Below, piece by piece: positions 62,102-64,000 of a DNA stretch of 64,000 nucleotides. Location: the NCBI GenBank assembly GCA_035531075.1, contig DATKTO010000030.1:132926-196925 (forward strand), read 5' to 3'. A model generated the notes under the pieces. The model ran no database searches. It had not been told where the DNA came from and was given only the letters and a program-made list of their open reading frames with translations. The translations under genes were made by a program, and so were the position numbers. Each line of letters opens with the position of its first letter. The first letter of the stretch is position 1. Source of the DNA: 39-52-133 sp035531075 (GTDB lineage Bacteria; Pseudomonadota; Gammaproteobacteria; Burkholderiales; Gallionellaceae).

Positions 62102-63877
62102 ATGAACCCTGAGATGAGTATTGCCTCGCTGCGCAATGGTTATTTATTTAATAAAATCAATATATTAGATGTTGTTAAAAATACCCTGGCCGGGATAGCG
62201 GATGACCCGCACCATGCCTGGATACATGTGCTGCCACTGGCAACGATACAACATTACGTGGCGGCGTTGCAGCATAAAAATCCTGCCGATCTGCCGCTGT
62301 ACGGCATACCGTTTGCGATCAAGGACAACATCGATCTGGCCGGTGCGCCCACCACCGCAGGCTGTGCGGAATATGCCTACACAGCTGCAAAGAATGCAAC
62401 GGTGGTGCAGCGCTTGATCGACGCGGGCGCCATCCCCATCGGCAAGACCAATCTCGACCAGTTTGCCACCGGGCTGAATGGCACTCGCTCTCCCTATGGC
62501 GCCTGCCGCAATGCCATCAATCCCGACTACATTTCCGGCGGCTCCAGTGCCGGCTCGGCCGTGTCTGTTGCGCTGGGCCAGGTCAGCTTCAGCCTGGGCA
62601 CCGACACCGCAGGGTCAGGTCGCGTGCCGGCCGCCTTCAATAACCTGGTTGGGGTCAAGCCCACGCGCGGCTGGCTTTCCACCAGCGGCGTGGTGCCCGC
62701 CTGCCGCTCGCTGGACTGTGTCACCATCTTTGCGCTCAACACGGCGGATGCGGCCACGGTATTGGCGGTAGCGGTCGCCGAGGATGAAACAGACATCTAC
62801 TCGCGTGCGGTGCAGGCGCATGGTTTCGACTTTGGCCGGGCCGGCGCATTCCGCTTTGGCGTGCCGCAAGCCGGACAACTGCAGTTCTTCGGCAACCAGC
62901 AGGCCGCCGCCTTGTTTCAGCGCAGTTGCGACACGCTGCGCGCGATCGGTGGCGTGCAGGTAGAAATCGATTTTGCCCCTTTCCTGCAGGCAGCCCGCCT
63001 GCTGTATGAAGGGCCGTGGGTGGCCGAGCGTTACGCTGCAATACAGGAATTTTTCGACAGCAAGCCGGAAGCCATCAACCCGGTGGTGCGCGAAATTATC
63101 GGCGGCGCAAAAAAGTTTTCCGCCGCAGACACCTTCAATGCCATCTATAAACTGGAAGCGCTGCGCAAGCAAACACAGCAGGTGTGGCACAGCATCGACT
63201 GTCTGCTGACGCCGACCGCCGGCACCATTTATACACAAAAAGAAATGCTGGCCGACCCGATCAGGCTGAATTCAAACCTCGGCTATTACACCAACTTCAT
63301 GAACCTGCTGGACTACGCCGCCATCGCAGTGCCGGCCGGTTTTCAGGAAGAGGGTCTGCCCTTCGGCATCACCCTGGCTGCGCCGGCGCATCAGGACATT
63401 CCCTTGCTGCATCTGGCTGAAAAATTCTGCAATCATGGCACTGTAGCTATAGATGTGGCTCAAGATAAACTGCTGGCGGGCCGCATCCGCGTCGCCGTGT
63501 GTGGCGCTCACCTTGCCGGCCTGCCCCTCAACCACCAGCTCACCTCGCGTGGCGCGCATCTGCACGCCCGCACCACCAGCTCGGCGGATTACAAACTGTA
63601 TGCCCTGCCCGGCGGGCCGCCGCAGCGGCCGGGCATGCTGCGCGTGGCGGCAGGGCAGGGCGGCAGCGCAATCGAGGTGGAAGTGTGGGAGATGGCCGCG
63701 CGTGAATTCGGCTCCTTCGTCGCCGGCATACCCGCTCCGCTCGGCATCGGCACGATTACCCTCGCCAGTGGCGAAACAGTGCAGGGCTTTGTGTGCGAAC
63801 AATATGCCGTTAAAGATGCCCTAGATATCAGCCACTTCGGCGGCTGGCGCAGCTACCTTAAGCAGTTGTCAGTGTAG
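62102..63877 (+). CDS. atzF: Allophanate hydrolase
   Basis: The 591-residue protein splits allophanate into ammonium and CO2. The N-terminal amidase-signature domain (about 1-440) has the Ser-Ser-Lys triad: Lys in PFAIKDNIDLAG, Ser in SGGSSAGSAVSVALG, and the second Ser in DTAGSGRVPAAF. The C-terminal domain (about 465-591) has the decarboxylating fold of AtzF/DUR2, with AVCGAHLAG and LYALPGGPPQRPG. It starts three bases after the carboxylase and completes guanidine (or urea) breakdown. Confidence 0.95.
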   Translation: MNPEMSIASLRNGYLFNKINILDVVKNTLAGIADDPHHAWIHVLPLATIQHYVAALQHKNPADLPLYGIPFAIKDNIDLAGAPTTAGCAEYAYTAAKNATVVQRLIDAGAIPIGKTNLDQFATGLNGTRSPYGACRNAINPDYISGGSSAGSAVSVALGQVSFSLGTDTAGSGRVPAAFNNLVGVKPTRGWLSTSGVVPACRSLDCVTIFALNTADAATVLAVAVAEDETDIYSRAVQAHGFDFGRAGAFRFGVPQAGQLQFFGNQQAAALFQRSCDTLRAIGGVQVEIDFAPFLQAARLLYEGPWVAERYAAIQEFFDSKPEAINPVVREIIGGAKKFSAADTFNAIYKLEALRKQTQQVWHSIDCLLTPTAGTIYTQKEMLADPIRLNSNLGYYTNFMNLLDYAAIAVPAGFQEEGLPFGITLAAPAHQDIPLLHLAEKFCNHGTVAIDVAQDKLLAGRIRVAVCGAHLAGLPLNHQLTSRGAHLHARTTSSADYKLYALPGGPPQRPGMLRVAAGQGGSAIEVEVWEMAAREFGSFVAGIPAPLGIGTITLASGETVQGFVCEQYAVKDALDISHFGGWRSYLKQLSV

Positions 63878-63953
63878 GAGCACAGCTTGCTGCGCGATTT
63901 TTGCAAGAAGCAAGCAAGCTGACTGATTGCGACGAGTATCTGGCAACGGGAGC

Positions 63954-64000
63954 GCCGACGTCCCCGTCGGCAAGCAATCTGGAAGTAGCCGACGGGGACG
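63954..64000. repeat. GC-rich repeat with triple GCCGACG/CGTCGGC arms (runs to window end)
   Basis: CGTCCCCGTCGGC (63959-63971) and GCCGACGGGGACG (63988-64000) are a perfect 13-bp inverted repeat. A third arm GCCGACG (63954-63960) can pair with CGTCGGC (63965-63971). It follows atzF by about 75 bases and probably continues beyond the window. It may act as a terminator or be a dispersed repeat. Confidence 0.6.

Overview
The window is a 64 kb piece of a betaproteobacterial chromosome, probably Nitrosomonadales and possibly near Gallionellaceae. That placement is an inference from the gene orders dedD-cvpA-purF-metZ, recA-recX, tpiA-secG-tRNA-Leu-nuoA, from a complete nirS/norCB denitrification set, and from protein-level resemblance. 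No 16S rRNA gene is present to confirm it. Almost every base is coding. There is no prophage, intact insertion sequence or CRISPR array.

Layout. 1-4.2 kb: end of a SPOR-domain protein (DedD type), cvpA, purF, metZ and pncC. 4.2-15.5 kb: a nitrite-to-nitrous-oxide module. It holds a candidate NsrR operator, a small membrane protein, norC and norB, cytochrome cd1 nitrite reductase nirS, then the heme d1 maturation genes nirC-nirF-nirDL-nirG-nirH-nirJ-nirN. 15.6-24.4 kb: a stop-interrupted outer-membrane protein gene, a small metal-binding-like protein, recA-recX, an unknown gene, a MacA/MacB-type export operon with two separate permeases, a TlpA-like thioredoxin and fxsA. 24.5-38 kb: alaS, a repeat-rich spacer, phosphomannomutase/phosphoglucomutase, waaF, a zinc-finger protein and ilvE. 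A hairpin array follows, abutting the pstSCAB operon (reverse strand, behind a Pho box), and then an EAL/GGDEF signalling gene. 38-54 kb: tpiA, secG, tRNA-Leu(GAG) and all fourteen nuo genes for complex I, with a duplicated stub of the nuoD start just before nuoD. 54-64 kb: a Nudix hydrolase followed by a nitrogen-scavenging region. That region holds an ammonium transporter behind a sigma-54 promoter, an unknown 79-residue protein behind its own sigma-54 promoter, and a guanidine-I (ykkC) riboswitch controlling two DUF1989-family subunits, a biotin-dependent carboxylase and allophanate hydrolase.

How the genes work together. NirS reduces nitrite to NO and NorCB reduces NO to N2O. The nir accessory genes make the heme d1 that NirS needs, and electrons could come from complex I encoded downstream. 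At the right end, the riboswitch identity means the carboxylase is best read as a guanidine carboxylase rather than a plain urea carboxylase: guanidine is carboxylated, deiminated to allophanate by the two DUF1989 proteins, and hydrolysed to ammonium and CO2. The ammonium transporter, the 79-residue gene and the guanidine operon all carry sigma-54 promoter sequences near NtrC-like sites. This suggests one nitrogen-limitation regulon in which the guanidine operon is additionally gated by its ligand.

The most notable observations are: the divergent sigma-54 promoters sharing candidate NtrC sites between an unknown small gene and the guanidine riboswitch; the nuoD stub that differs from real nuoD only at synonymous positions; the two-copy hairpin array bracketed by duplicates of the pstB 3' end; the 28-bp palindrome between the EAL gene and tpiA; and the nested inverted-repeat spacer after alaS.
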